NCBI GenBank assembly: GCA_022573815.1
Contig: JACZTG010000019.1
Span: forward strand, 1-40,653
DNA from: Candidatus Neomarinimicrobiota bacterium
GTDB taxonomy: Bacteria > Fidelibacterota > SORT01
DNA length: 40,653 nucleotides
Direction: 5' to 3'
The notes under the pieces were generated by a model. That model made no database searches. It had not been told where the DNA came from and worked only from the letters and a program-made list of their open reading frames with translations. This document shows positions 9,008 through 16,564 of the stretch, one piece after another. A program made the position numbers and the translations under genes. Within the stretch, counting starts at the first letter, position 1; each line of letters opens with the position of its first letter.

Positions 9008-10243
9008 ATGAAAAAAACAGTGACGATTATATTATTAATGATTTCCATTGCATTGTCATGCGGAGACGCTAATAATGTCAATCAAAATAAAATAGACCTT
9101 ATCAACATAAATCTCGACCATCTGAATTTCCTCTCCGAATCGATTACTTTTGCATCAGAAGAGGTTTTAATAATTCACATTTATTCCGAATACCCGGATT
9201 ACGTGTATGTTGCGGCTGACGGAGAGGGAATTTCCGCAGTTGACGACGTAGCCCGCGCTGTGTTAGTATATCTGAAATATTATGAGCAGTTCGGCGGTGA
9301 CGACTTCCTGCTGAGAGCAAAGAAAGGACTCAGGTTTATACTGAGTATGCAAGCTTCAGACGGAGAATTCTACAACTTCATCAATGAAGATCACACGATA
9401 AATCGAAACGGCATTACCAGTATTAAGTCCTTTAATTGGTGGGCCATCAGAGCAATACGCGCTATGGCTTATGGTTATAAAGTTTTTAATTTAAATCAAT
9501 CGACATTTGCTGACAGCTTAAAGACGTCATTGGAGCGAACGTTTCCACATATCGACATTTGGATATCGAATTATGGGAATTATAATTTAAATTCCCCATA
9601 TAAAACTCCGGGGTGGCTTATCAATCAAGCAGGCGACCAAACATCAGAATTGGTTCTCGGATTAATTGACTACTTTCATGCAACAGGAGACGAAGTGGTC
9701 AAAGAGTACATAAGAAAACTAACTAATGGGCTTGTGGATTTTCAAATCAGAGAAGGAAATTTCGCAGGCGCGCATCTTTCGTGGCAGAATATTTGGCATG
9801 CCTGGGGCGCCCACCAAGTTCAAGCCATTGCCAAAGCGTATAAGATATTTAACGACGAGAATTGGCTCGTATCAATAAATGCCGGAGCGGGATTTTATTC
9901 CAAGATTGTTCTCGATGGTCATCTGAATGAACTTGAATTCAGATCCGCCGATTCCGTAAACGTCAAGAAGTTCCCGCAAATTGCATATGGCATACACGCG
10001 ATAACATCAGGATTAATGGAAGCGTTTTTGGTGACAGGAAATGACGATTACAGGAAAAATATGAATAGAGCTTTGGAATGGTTTTCCGGACAAAACGCTG
10101 TAAATGTGGTTATGTATGATTCCACAACAGGCAGGACTTTCGATGGAATCGGTGAAAATGGTGTCAATCGAAATTCAGGCGCAGAGTCAACGATAGAAGC
10201 GTTATTAACCTTTTTGGAATTGAAAGAGAAAGGGTTTCTTTAA
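9008..10243 (+). CDS. Lipoprotein with predicted (alpha/alpha)-barrel, putative glycan-active enzyme
   Basis: The protein has 411 residues. The first 18 residues form a lipoprotein signal with lipobox ALSC (Cys18). The mature protein is helical with repeated 'W..RA' and 'DDVARA' elements: 'ISAVDDVARAVLVYLKYYEQ', 'LRFILSMQASDGEFYNFI', 'NWWAIRAIRAMAYGY', 'GAGFYSKIVLDG', 'NSGAESTIEALLTFLELKEK'. This pattern is typical of six-hairpin or terpenoid-cyclase-type alpha/alpha barrels found beside GH130 enzymes in glycan loci. I do not recognise a specific family and do not assign a reaction. It probably faces the periplasm, anchored by lipid, and follows the permease genes after six bases. An acidic catalytic pair cannot be named with confidence. 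Confidence 0.6.
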   Translation: MKKTVTIILLMISIALSCGDANNVNQNKIDLININLDHLNFLSESITFASEEVLIIHIYSEYPDYVYVAADGEGISAVDDVARAVLVYLKYYEQFGGDDFLLRAKKGLRFILSMQASDGEFYNFINEDHTINRNGITSIKSFNWWAIRAIRAMAYGYKVFNLNQSTFADSLKTSLERTFPHIDIWISNYGNYNLNSPYKTPGWLINQAGDQTSELVLGLIDYFHATGDEVVKEYIRKLTNGLVDFQIREGNFAGAHLSWQNIWHAWGAHQVQAIAKAYKIFNDENWLVSINAGAGFYSKIVLDGHLNELEFRSADSVNVKKFPQIAYGIHAITSGLMEAFLVTGNDDYRKNMNRALEWFSGQNAVNVVMYDSTTGRTFDGIGENGVNRNSGAESTIEALLTFLELKEKGFL

Positions 10244-10278
10244 TAAATAATGATGATAATTATATATAGGAGCGTAAT

Positions 10279-11235
10279 TTGGCAAGGAACGTAAGTGATG
10301 AGTTATTCAAACGTCATAAGAATAATCCAATAATAACAAGTGAGGATTTACCGTATAAGGCTAATTCGGTTTTCAATGCAGGTGCAATTCAGATTAATGG
10401 CGAATCCCTCTTACTCTTAAGAGTGGAAGATATGAGGGGACATTCTCATTTAACAGTTGCACGAAGCAAAGACGGGGTATCGAATTGGGAAATAGATGAC
10501 AAGCCGTCAATTGCGCCCGATCCTTCCAATTATCCTGAAGACGAATGGGGTGTTGAAGACCCGCGAATAACATATCTTGAAAATCTGGATAAATACGGCA
10601 TAGTATTTTGTTCCTACTCTAAGGATGGTCCACTCGTGAGCTTGGCGCTTACTAAGGATTTTCGGAATTTTGAGAGAATAGGCGCGATTTTAAAGCCATT
10701 TGATAAAGATGCTGTTCTTTTTCCCGTTAAAATAAATAATAAATGGGCGCTAATTCATCGACCGTATCCTATTGGAGATGACCCCGGCGCTCATGCCCAT
10801 ATCTCTTATTCAACAGATTTGAAGACTTGGAATAATCGCAAAGTTCTGCTTCGAGCCAGAAACGGATCGTGGTGGGATGCAAATAAAATAGGGGTGAACA
10901 CTCCACCCTTATGGACTTCTCACGGCTGGTTAATCTCCTATCACGGAGTCAGGCAAACTTGTGCGGGATGTATATATCGAGTGGGATTAGCCTTACTGGA
11001 CATAAATAATCCGGAAATTGTTACTCATAGAACAGACGAATGGGTATTCGGTCCCAAAGAAGATTATGAGATGCACGGCGATGTTGGCAATGTGGTTTTT
11101 CCTTGTGGCTGGATTCGAAAAGATGATGAGCTATGGATGTACTACGGAGCAGCTGATACAAGTATTGGTCTGGCAATTGCAAATTTTCACGAACTAATGG
11201 ATTATGTTCTTCAATATCCTGTAAAGGACAGATAA
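10279..11235 (+). CDS. GH130 family glycoside phosphorylase/hydrolase
   Basis: The protein has 318 residues. The start is TTG at 10279, placed seven bases behind a good Shine-Dalgarno (AGGAG at 10268-10272); no earlier ATG is usable. The five-bladed beta-propeller signature of GH130 is clear: 'KRHKNNPIITSEDLPY' at the N-terminus, 'NAGAIQINGESLLLLRVED', 'EWGVEDPRITYLENLDKYGI' (the Asp is the family's proton donor), 'AVLFPVKINNKWALIHRP', 'HGDVGNVVFPCGWI' and 'YYGAADTSIGLAIANF'. There is no signal peptide, so it acts in the cytoplasm. Known members phosphorolyse beta-1,4 or beta-1,2 mannosides or mannosyl-glucose; some only hydrolyse. Which one this is cannot be read off directly. It fits as the intracellular enzyme for oligosaccharides brought in by the ABC importer encoded just upstream. 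Confidence 0.9.
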   Translation: MARNVSDELFKRHKNNPIITSEDLPYKANSVFNAGAIQINGESLLLLRVEDMRGHSHLTVARSKDGVSNWEIDDKPSIAPDPSNYPEDEWGVEDPRITYLENLDKYGIVFCSYSKDGPLVSLALTKDFRNFERIGAILKPFDKDAVLFPVKINNKWALIHRPYPIGDDPGAHAHISYSTDLKTWNNRKVLLRARNGSWWDANKIGVNTPPLWTSHGWLISYHGVRQTCAGCIYRVGLALLDINNPEIVTHRTDEWVFGPKEDYEMHGDVGNVVFPCGWIRKDDELWMYYGAADTSIGLAIANFHELMDYVLQYPVKDR

Positions 11236-11301
11236 AGTTATGTGTCATGAAAGTTATAATAAAAGATGCCCGGAAAATATTTTCACTATAAATCTATTCT
11301 A

Positions 11302-13083
11302 ATGAAAATCTACTCATCTGTTTTATCGCTATCTGTGATTATGACTACAGTGTTTTTTTTCGGATGCGAATCTGAATCCACCGATGATCTATTGCTTGCT
11401 ACTGTTGACGGAAAAAGAATAACTGTTAACGATTTTTTACGGGAGGGTCAAAAGATTCCTGCTCGCCGTGTTTTAAATATTGGAGCGTCGATAAGGAACT
11501 ACAAGAAACCTCAGGATATTCTTGATTTAATTATCGAGATGGAAATTATGGTTCAGGAAGCAACCGATAGTGGTTTAGATAAAACAGATGAGTACAACAA
11601 GAGACGAAAATATGAGGTTGAAAGGCAATCAAGGTGGGAGCTCTACTATCGTGAAATAGATTCTGTTATAGTTGTTACTGAAGAAGATACAAGGCTTGAA
11701 TTTTTAAGGCACAATCAACAGCTGATGGTATCACATATTTTTGCAAATAAAAAGAATGGTATTAAATCTATTCAATCAAGACTTGATGCCGGAGAAAATT
11801 TCGCGGCTATTGCCAAGAGCACCTTTTCCGATACCATATTGGCATCTAATGGAGGAAAACTCGGCTGGATTAAATGGGGGGAATGGGATCCATATTTTGA
11901 GGAAGCCGCGTGGAAATTAAAACCGGGTGAAATTTCCGGACCAATCCGATCAACTTTTGGCTGGCACATAATAAAAGTCGAAGATAGAAAACAGAATATT
12001 TTTATTACCGAAGAAGATTATGCGTTAAAGATATCAACACTCATTGATGCAGTTCGCAAAAGAAAAGCGGATAAGTATTCAAATGAATATTTGAATAGGT
12101 TGATGAAAGAAAAAAATCCACTAATCAATAAAGAGACATTTAATTCAATTGCAGTATTTATGGCAGAGGTTAAATCAAGAAATAAGACGGGCTTACCCTT
12201 ACTCCTATCAAATATGGATCCTGAGCTGAAAGCGCTTTCTGAAGAGTTCGCCACCAAACTTGATGATATCCTCGTCACGTGGAATGGAGGTGAACTAACC
12301 GTTTCTGATTTTCTTGATGATATGAGAATAAACAGATCGAAAGAATTTAATATCACAGGGACGTTGTCTCTGAATCGTGCAATCTGGCGATGGTTGAGGG
12401 ACAGACTTCTTGCTGAAGAATCAATCAAAAAAGGTTATCACAACAGCAAACGTGTCACCGATGAAATCAGATTTTGGCATCAAAATCGGATGATGAATGA
12501 CCTTATTAGTTCAGAAATTAGAGCAATAAATATTACGGAAGCGGAAATAACCGAATATTACAAAGAGAACAAGAGAAAATATTTATCAGAGCCGATGGTG
12601 AACTTAAGAGAGATTCTTGTGAGCGATGAAAGCAGTGCAAATAAAATCTTACAAAAGCTGGAAGATGGCGCTGATTTTTCCCTTTTGGCGAAAGAGTACT
12701 CAATCAGAAAAGAGGCAGCAGCCAACGGAGGAGAACTCGGCTACATTCAGAGCGGGCAATTTCAACCTTTAGATAAATACGCTTTTTCCTCAAAAGTTGG
12801 CGATATTATTGGACCTATTCAAAATGGGTCGGAATTTTCAGTCATAAAAATTATCGGGAAAAAAGGAAAACTTCCCATTCCACTTGAAGAGGTAAAGAGC
12901 CGGATTCGTATAGAAATCCTTAGAAAAATGGAAGCGGATATTTATATAAAAACAGTGAGCAAGGTTCGCACAAAACATGAAATCATTGTAGATACAGAAT
13001 TATTCAGAAAAGAAATAATTGAGAGTGGACGATGGTCTGACCTGAAAGAAAAAATATCAGACCTTTTCGTTGTGAGAAATTAG
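11302..13083 (+). CDS. Lipoprotein peptidyl-prolyl isomerase with two parvulin domains (SurA/PrsA-like)
   Basis: About 593 residues if translation starts at ATG 11302, which places a lipoprotein signal (hydrophobic, then FFFGC) at the N-terminus. An in-frame ATG at 11266 would add 12 residues ahead of it and is less likely; neither has a strong Shine-Dalgarno. Two rotamase (parvulin) domains are visible. The first, about residues 139-230, has 'SHIFANKKN', 'GGKLGWIKWGEWDPYFEEAA' and 'GPIRSTFGWHIIKVED'. The second, about 430-521, has 'LREILVSDESS', 'GGELGYIQSGQF' and 'GPIQNGSEFSVIKI'. The flanking helical segments resemble a SurA-like chaperone body. It probably folds periplasmic or outer-membrane proteins. 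Its place after a surface-protein and barrel locus fits, though it may only be a neighbour. Confidence 0.88.
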   Translation: MKIYSSVLSLSVIMTTVFFFGCESESTDDLLLATVDGKRITVNDFLREGQKIPARRVLNIGASIRNYKKPQDILDLIIEMEIMVQEATDSGLDKTDEYNKRRKYEVERQSRWELYYREIDSVIVVTEEDTRLEFLRHNQQLMVSHIFANKKNGIKSIQSRLDAGENFAAIAKSTFSDTILASNGGKLGWIKWGEWDPYFEEAAWKLKPGEISGPIRSTFGWHIIKVEDRKQNIFITEEDYALKISTLIDAVRKRKADKYSNEYLNRLMKEKNPLINKETFNSIAVFMAEVKSRNKTGLPLLLSNMDPELKALSEEFATKLDDILVTWNGGELTVSDFLDDMRINRSKEFNITGTLSLNRAIWRWLRDRLLAEESIKKGYHNSKRVTDEIRFWHQNRMMNDLISSEIRAINITEAEITEYYKENKRKYLSEPMVNLREILVSDESSANKILQKLEDGADFSLLAKEYSIRKEAAANGGELGYIQSGQFQPLDKYAFSSKVGDIIGPIQNGSEFSVIKIIGKKGKLPIPLEEVKSRIRIEILRKMEADIYIKTVSKVRTKHEIIVDTELFRKEIIESGRWSDLKEKISDLFVVRN

Positions 13084-13364
13084 TTTTTGAGGCAGTATTG
13101 TTATGAGTAATAAAGGTGAATATGAGACACAGATTCCGTGCAGCAGAACTTAAACGATTTTAAGAAGTGAGCGATATTTTCAGTGAAATCTATAAGTTTA
13201 ATTTGTAACATAAACCTTTGACTAAATTGTGGGAGCTTGCGGATATTAAAAGAACTCTTATAAAATAAATGGAATCGGTGGGGCAACCTTATGAATTTCC
13301 CGGTTGACCCGATTATTATAAATTTTAGTGAGTATTCAATTTTAACTCAACAGAGGAAATTACA
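13084..13364 (+). other. Intergenic stretch, no gene recognised
   Basis: These 281 bases between the foldase and the ATPase contain no convincing gene. One frame from ATG 13122 reads as protein-like pieces (RHRFRAAELKRF, EVSDIFSEIYKFNL, HKPLTKLWELADIKRTLIK, MESVGQPYEFPG) broken by three in-frame TAA codons at 13161, 13206 and 13266. It could be a heavily decayed gene or chance. A Shine-Dalgarno AGAGGAAA precedes the ATPase start. No clear promoter or terminator hairpin was seen. Confidence 0.35.
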
Positions 13365-14444
13365 ATGGCAGTTGTAAAATTGAAAGATGTGACAAAGGTA
13401 TTTGACAATGAAATCTATGCTGTAAGGGATTTCAGTGTTGATATCTCCGACGGTGAATTTGTCGTATTAGTAGGTCCTTCCGGTTGTGGTAAATCCACTG
13501 TGCTACGTATGATCGCCGGGCTGGAGGATATAACTTCCGGGGATATTTATATTGAAGATAAACTTATGAACTACGTTGCCCCGAAGGATCGAGATATCGC
13601 AATGGTCTTTCAGAACTACGCTCTTTATCCTCACATGAATGTATACGACAACATTTCATTTGGACTGAAGTTAAGAAAAGTTAAACCGAGCGAGATCAAG
13701 CAGAGAGTTGAAAAAGCAGCTGATATTCTTGGAATAAGTAGTTTAATGCATAGAAAACCGAAGGCGTTATCCGGTGGTCAGAGACAAAGAGTTGCCCTTG
13801 GAAGGTCAATAGTGCGCCAACCGAAAGTTTTTTTGTTCGATGAACCGCTGTCAAATCTTGACGCAAAACTACGTGTAGGAATGCGCACTGAAATATCCAA
13901 ATTGCACAATAGATTAAAGACAACGATGATCTATGTGACTCATGATCAGGTTGAGGCAATGACCTTAGGTGATCGGATTATAATTATGAATGATGGAGTA
14001 ATCCAACAATATGGTACTCCGGTTAATCTGTATGACAATCCTGTAAATAAATTTGTAGCAGGATTTATCGGCAGTCCTTCTATGAACTTTATCAGCGGTA
14101 AAGTGGAGAAAAATCAGGGATTGGTATTTAAAAGCGGAAGGTTAAGTTTTCAAATTGATGGTGGAGCTGAGGATAAACTAAAGGATTATGTCGGAAGAGA
14201 AATTATATTCGGAATACGTCCGGAAGATATTTCTATCTCCGGCGAAGAAAAGGGAACCCCAATGTCAGTGGATATTTTAGAGATGATGGGGAATGAGATC
14301 TATCTTTATTTAAATATAGAACAAAACACAATGATTGCAAGAGTTCCACCGGATACGAAAGTGAAAGAAGGAGAGAAGATCAACGTGAGTTTTAATTATT
14401 CTAAAGCTCATTATTTTGACCCCGATTCGGAAAAAAGTATATAG
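13365..14444 (+). CDS. Sugar ABC transporter ATP-binding protein, MalK/UgpC/MsmK type
   Basis: The protein has 359 residues. All nucleotide-binding motifs are present: Walker A GPSGCGKST (residues 37-45), Q-loop in MVFQNYALYPHM, ABC signature LSGGQRQRVALGR, Walker B VFLFDEPLSNLDAKLR, and the switch His in THDQVEAMTLGDRI. After about residue 235 it continues into the TOBE/OB-fold regulatory domain typical of MalK-type ATPases (FIGSPSMNFISGKVE, FGIRPEDISI). Length is normal for this group. A clear Shine-Dalgarno (AGAGGAAAT) lies upstream. It is separated from the permeases by three genes, yet is the only ATPase of this class in the window. UgpC/MsmK-type ATPases commonly serve several sugar importers, so a shared role is possible. 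Confidence 0.93.
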   Translation: MAVVKLKDVTKVFDNEIYAVRDFSVDISDGEFVVLVGPSGCGKSTVLRMIAGLEDITSGDIYIEDKLMNYVAPKDRDIAMVFQNYALYPHMNVYDNISFGLKLRKVKPSEIKQRVEKAADILGISSLMHRKPKALSGGQRQRVALGRSIVRQPKVFLFDEPLSNLDAKLRVGMRTEISKLHNRLKTTMIYVTHDQVEAMTLGDRIIIMNDGVIQQYGTPVNLYDNPVNKFVAGFIGSPSMNFISGKVEKNQGLVFKSGRLSFQIDGGAEDKLKDYVGREIIFGIRPEDISISGEEKGTPMSVDILEMMGNEIYLYLNIEQNTMIARVPPDTKVKEGEKINVSFNYSKAHYFDPDSEKSI

Positions 14445-14568
14445 AGCCCTAAAATTTCTGAGCAGAGATATAGAATTATGGTTCTGCAACCTAAATTGTT
14501 TAATAAAAGCGCGTCGTCGAAAAAATGTTCGTTTTTGGCACTCCCCACTTCGTGTCCCAAAACCTAAA

Positions 14569-14650
14569 TTCCCAAAACTACCCCATTTAATGAGTTATGG
14601 TACAAGAGTCAGGCTGTTTCAAATACGTCTAAATACATGAGTTTTGGGAA
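14569..14650 (+). repeat. Inverted repeat (11-bp arms) in the long intergenic region
   Basis: TTCCCAAAACT at 14569-14579 is exactly complementary to AGTTTTGGGAA at 14640-14650, with 60 bases between. A second partial copy of the left arm (CCCAAAAC) lies just upstream at 14556-14563. The stretch 14445-14682 otherwise has no recognisable gene. Ends of a small degraded mobile element or a long-range stem are both possible; no transposase is visible. Confidence 0.45.
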
Positions 14651-14674
14651 AATTATTTAAAAGAGGTCAAATAG

Positions 14675-14824
14675 TGGTACGCCCGGGTGGACTTCCCGCA
14701 AGTTACGGGACAACATCCCGCCAATGGCGGGGCGACCACCGGCAAATGGCTTAAAAGGACTCTGCCCGATACTGAGTATCAGGCACTTACGGCGATAGGG
14801 CACTCAAAAGTGACATTTGAGTAA
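14675..14824 (+). pseudogene. Short protein-like frame without a normal start (possible gene remnant)
   Basis: A 49-codon frame follows a TAG at 14672-14674 and ends at TAA 14822-14824. It reads protein-like in its second half (NGGATTGKWLKRTLPDTEY, QALTAIGHSKVTFE). The only candidate start is GTG 14687, with no Shine-Dalgarno. I do not recognise the family. The same bases form several strong hairpins, so this may instead be a structured RNA in which a long open frame arises from high local GC. The two readings compete. Confidence 0.25.
14683..14822 (+). ncRNA. Candidate structured RNA element upstream of the MATE gene
   Basis: A locally GC-rich block within an AT-rich intergenic region. Visible helices are: an outer stem CCGGGTGG (14683-14690) with CCACCGG (14736-14742, one bulge), enclosing hairpin TCCCG/CGGGA (14694-14698 with 14706-14710) and hairpin CCCGCC/GGCGGG (14717-14722 with 14726-14731, loop AAT). 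Next comes hairpin TGCCCGATAC/GTATCAGGCA (14763-14772 with 14776-14785, one mismatch), then hairpin ACTCAAA/TTTGAGT (14802-14808 with 14816-14822). It matches no riboswitch consensus I know. It sits about 140 bases before the MATE start, where a leader or regulatory RNA would be expected. The strand is assumed from the gene. Confidence 0.35.
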
Positions 14825-14945
14825 TTGAACCAACTGTAATGGTTGAAAAAGTTATTCAATTAAACGATGACATTCTTTTGTAAACTTTATTGATATAATT
14901 TATTTATATTTTTGTGTCGTATAAAGTTATTCAAATAGCTCAAAT

Positions 14946-14954
14946 AGGAAGGAG
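14946..14954 (+). promoter_or_regulatory. Ribosome binding site that places the MATE start at ATT 14960
   Basis: AGGAAGGAG is a strong Shine-Dalgarno. The next in-frame codon at proper spacing (5 bases) is ATT at 14960. The nearest conventional in-frame start, TTG at 14978, is 23 bases away and would begin inside the conserved 'KLTEG' N-terminus. The ATG at 14970 is in another frame and stops after three codons. Confidence 0.6.
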
Positions 14955-14959
14955 CGATC

Positions 14960-16321
14960 ATTCAAAATAATGCGAAATTGACTGAGGGGAATGTTGGCGG
15001 GCAGATAATAAGAATGGCGTTACCGATGTTTTTCGGGATCTTCGGAATGATCGCATTTAACCTGATTGACATCTATTTCATCGGACAACTTGGCACGCTG
15101 GAACTTGCAGCCGTCAGTTTCACTTTTCCTGTGGTATTCATAATAGGAAGCGTGGCGCTTGGACTCGGTATAGGTACCACAACATTAATATCCCGCGCAA
15201 TCGGCGAAGGTAACTCTGAACAAGTCAAACGTATTACAACAGACAGTCTTGTACTTTCCGTGATTATTGTCGGTAGTGTGATTGGCATTGGTTTGATCTC
15301 GATGGATAGTGTTTTTACTATGATGGGAGCAAGCGGTGAGGAGCTCTTGCTAATAAGGGATTATATGACATTTATTTATCCCGGCGCACTATTTGTTGTC
15401 ATACCAATGGTAGGTAATGGCGCTATCAGGGCAACGGGCGATATGAAAACACCGGCTATGATAATGGGCGTTGCGGTATTAGTAAATCTGATTCTTGATC
15501 CCATTTTAATATTCGGATTCGGTCCGTTTCCACGGTTAGAGCTCACCGGGGCGGCAATAGCTACTGTTATTTCACGGGCGATTACATTTGTCGTTTCGTT
15601 ATCTGTTTTACATTACAGGGAACATATGCTTGCATTCACAATTCCGGATATAAAAGAAGTATGGGAGTCATGGAAGAGTATTTTATACATAGGAATAGCA
15701 ACTGCCGGCACACAGGCAGTATATCCGATAGGCATGGGTTTCATATATCGGATTATATCTACCTATGGGCATGGAGCAGTAGCTGCGTTTGGTGTGGCAA
15801 CAAGGATCGAAGCATTAGCTTTAGTAATGATGATGGCGCTATCAAGCGCTATTAATCCCTTTATCGGTCAGAATCTTGGTGCACAAAAATTTGAGAGAGT
15901 AAAAGAAGGAATCATATATGTAAATCGATTCGCGCTTAAATGGGGGATTGTCGCAGCGGTTATTCTTGCGTTGGTGGCTAAACCGTTTGCTTCAGTCTTG
16001 CACGCCGATGCAGAGGTTATATCAATCGTAAGTCTGTTTCTATGGATAGTCCCTATCAGTTATGGACTTTATGGAATTATGATGATTGCAAATTCGAGTC
16101 TAAACGTTTTGCATAGACCGCTTCATGCTACTGCCATCGCCTTTATTCAAATGTTCGTTATGTTTATTCCACTTGCTTTTATAGGTTCAGAGCTCATAGG
16201 AATAAAAGGCATATTTGGAGCATCGATGATTTCGAAGACAGTTGCAGGAATTGGAGCATATTATTGGCTCAAAAGAGCGATTAAAAATGATATTACAGAA
16301 AAATACAAAGTTTCACATTGA
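14960..16321 (+). CDS. MATE family multidrug/cation efflux protein, apparent ATT start
   Basis: About 453 residues from ATT 14960 (447 if TTG 14978 is used). The N-terminus 'NNAKLTEGNVGGQIIRMALP' matches the usual MATE opening 'LTEGPI...LALPM'. About twelve hydrophobic segments follow in two homologous halves, with MATE blocks 'NLIDIYFIGQLGTLELAAVS', 'GNGAIRATGDMKTPAMIMG', 'NLILDPILIFGFGPFPRLEL' and 'NPFIGQNLGAQKFERVKEG'. MATE proteins export drugs or metabolites in exchange for Na+ or H+ across the inner membrane. It stands alone between the sugar ATPase and the haem operon, after a hairpin-rich leader region, and its substrate is unknown. The start codon choice rests on the Shine-Dalgarno at 14946-14954. 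Confidence 0.9.
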   Translation: MQNNAKLTEGNVGGQIIRMALPMFFGIFGMIAFNLIDIYFIGQLGTLELAAVSFTFPVVFIIGSVALGLGIGTTTLISRAIGEGNSEQVKRITTDSLVLSVIIVGSVIGIGLISMDSVFTMMGASGEELLLIRDYMTFIYPGALFVVIPMVGNGAIRATGDMKTPAMIMGVAVLVNLILDPILIFGFGPFPRLELTGAAIATVISRAITFVVSLSVLHYREHMLAFTIPDIKEVWESWKSILYIGIATAGTQAVYPIGMGFIYRIISTYGHGAVAAFGVATRIEALALVMMMALSSAINPFIGQNLGAQKFERVKEGIIYVNRFALKWGIVAAVILALVAKPFASVLHADAEVISIVSLFLWIVPISYGLYGIMMIANSSLNVLHRPLHATAIAFIQMFVMFIPLAFIGSELIGIKGIFGASMISKTVAGIGAYYWLKRAIKNDITEKYKVSH

Positions 16322-16329
16322 AACATTGC

Positions 16330-16344
16330 ATTTCATAATGAAAT
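16330..16344 (+). promoter_or_regulatory. Perfect palindrome upstream of the haem promoter (possible operator)
   Basis: ATTTCAT-A-ATGAAAT is a perfect 7-bp inverted repeat around a single base. It lies about 100 bases upstream of the -24/-12 element at 16445, a distance at which sigma-54 activator sites are often found. It could also be a hairpin just after the MATE stop; there is no T-tract, so it is a poor terminator. The regulator is unknown. Confidence 0.35.
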
Positions 16345-16444
16345 AATAAGCAATATCATTCAGTAGAAAACAATTCGATATAATATTGGCTATCCTCACC
16401 AAATAACAATAACTTACACTCACATTTTTTAAATCGAATTCAGA

Positions 16445-16459
16445 TGGCATAAATATTGC
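16445..16459 (+). promoter_or_regulatory. Sigma-54 (-24/-12) type promoter of the haem operon
   Basis: TGGCAT (16445-16450), five bases, then TTGC (16456-16459). This gives the invariant GG and GC of the -24/-12 consensus TGGCAC-N5-TTGCW at the required 10-base gap, with one mismatch (T for C at position 6). Transcription would start near 16471 and run into hemA. It lies in a 240-base gap with no other gene. No activator gene is in the window. Confidence 0.55.
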
Positions 16460-16479
16460 CGTATTATAAGGAGAAGAAT

Positions 16480-16491
16480 ATGAATTCGTAA
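16480..16491 (+). other. Minimal leader ORF (Met-Asn-Ser) ahead of hemA
   Basis: AAGGAGAAG at 16468-16476 is the best Shine-Dalgarno in the hemA leader. It is followed four bases later by ATG AAT TCG TAA, a three-codon frame. It is downstream of the -24/-12 element and about 75 bases before hemA, which itself lacks a strong ribosome site. Translation of the leader may influence hemA expression; this is inference. It could also be the relic of an older start. Confidence 0.4.
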
Positions 16492-16564
16492 TTTGGATAA
16501 GGGCTAAAATAATAATTAATGGAATTTGTAAGAAGATTTATTTGATAAAAACTTGGATTAAAAT

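Noticed and set aside
14416-14640. 74-codon frame overlapping the end of the ATPase gene
   Set aside because: Composition is basic and low in complexity with no family resemblance or ribosome site; likely chance.
14891-14900. Sigma-70 promoter at TATAAT 14894 before the MATE gene
   Set aside because: The -10 hexamer is perfect but no -35 hexamer is found at 16-18 bases; the region is so AT-rich that one match is weak evidence.
16330-16344. Rho-independent terminator for the MATE gene
   Set aside because: The palindrome is AT-rich with a single-base loop and lacks a T-tract, so it is not a credible terminator.
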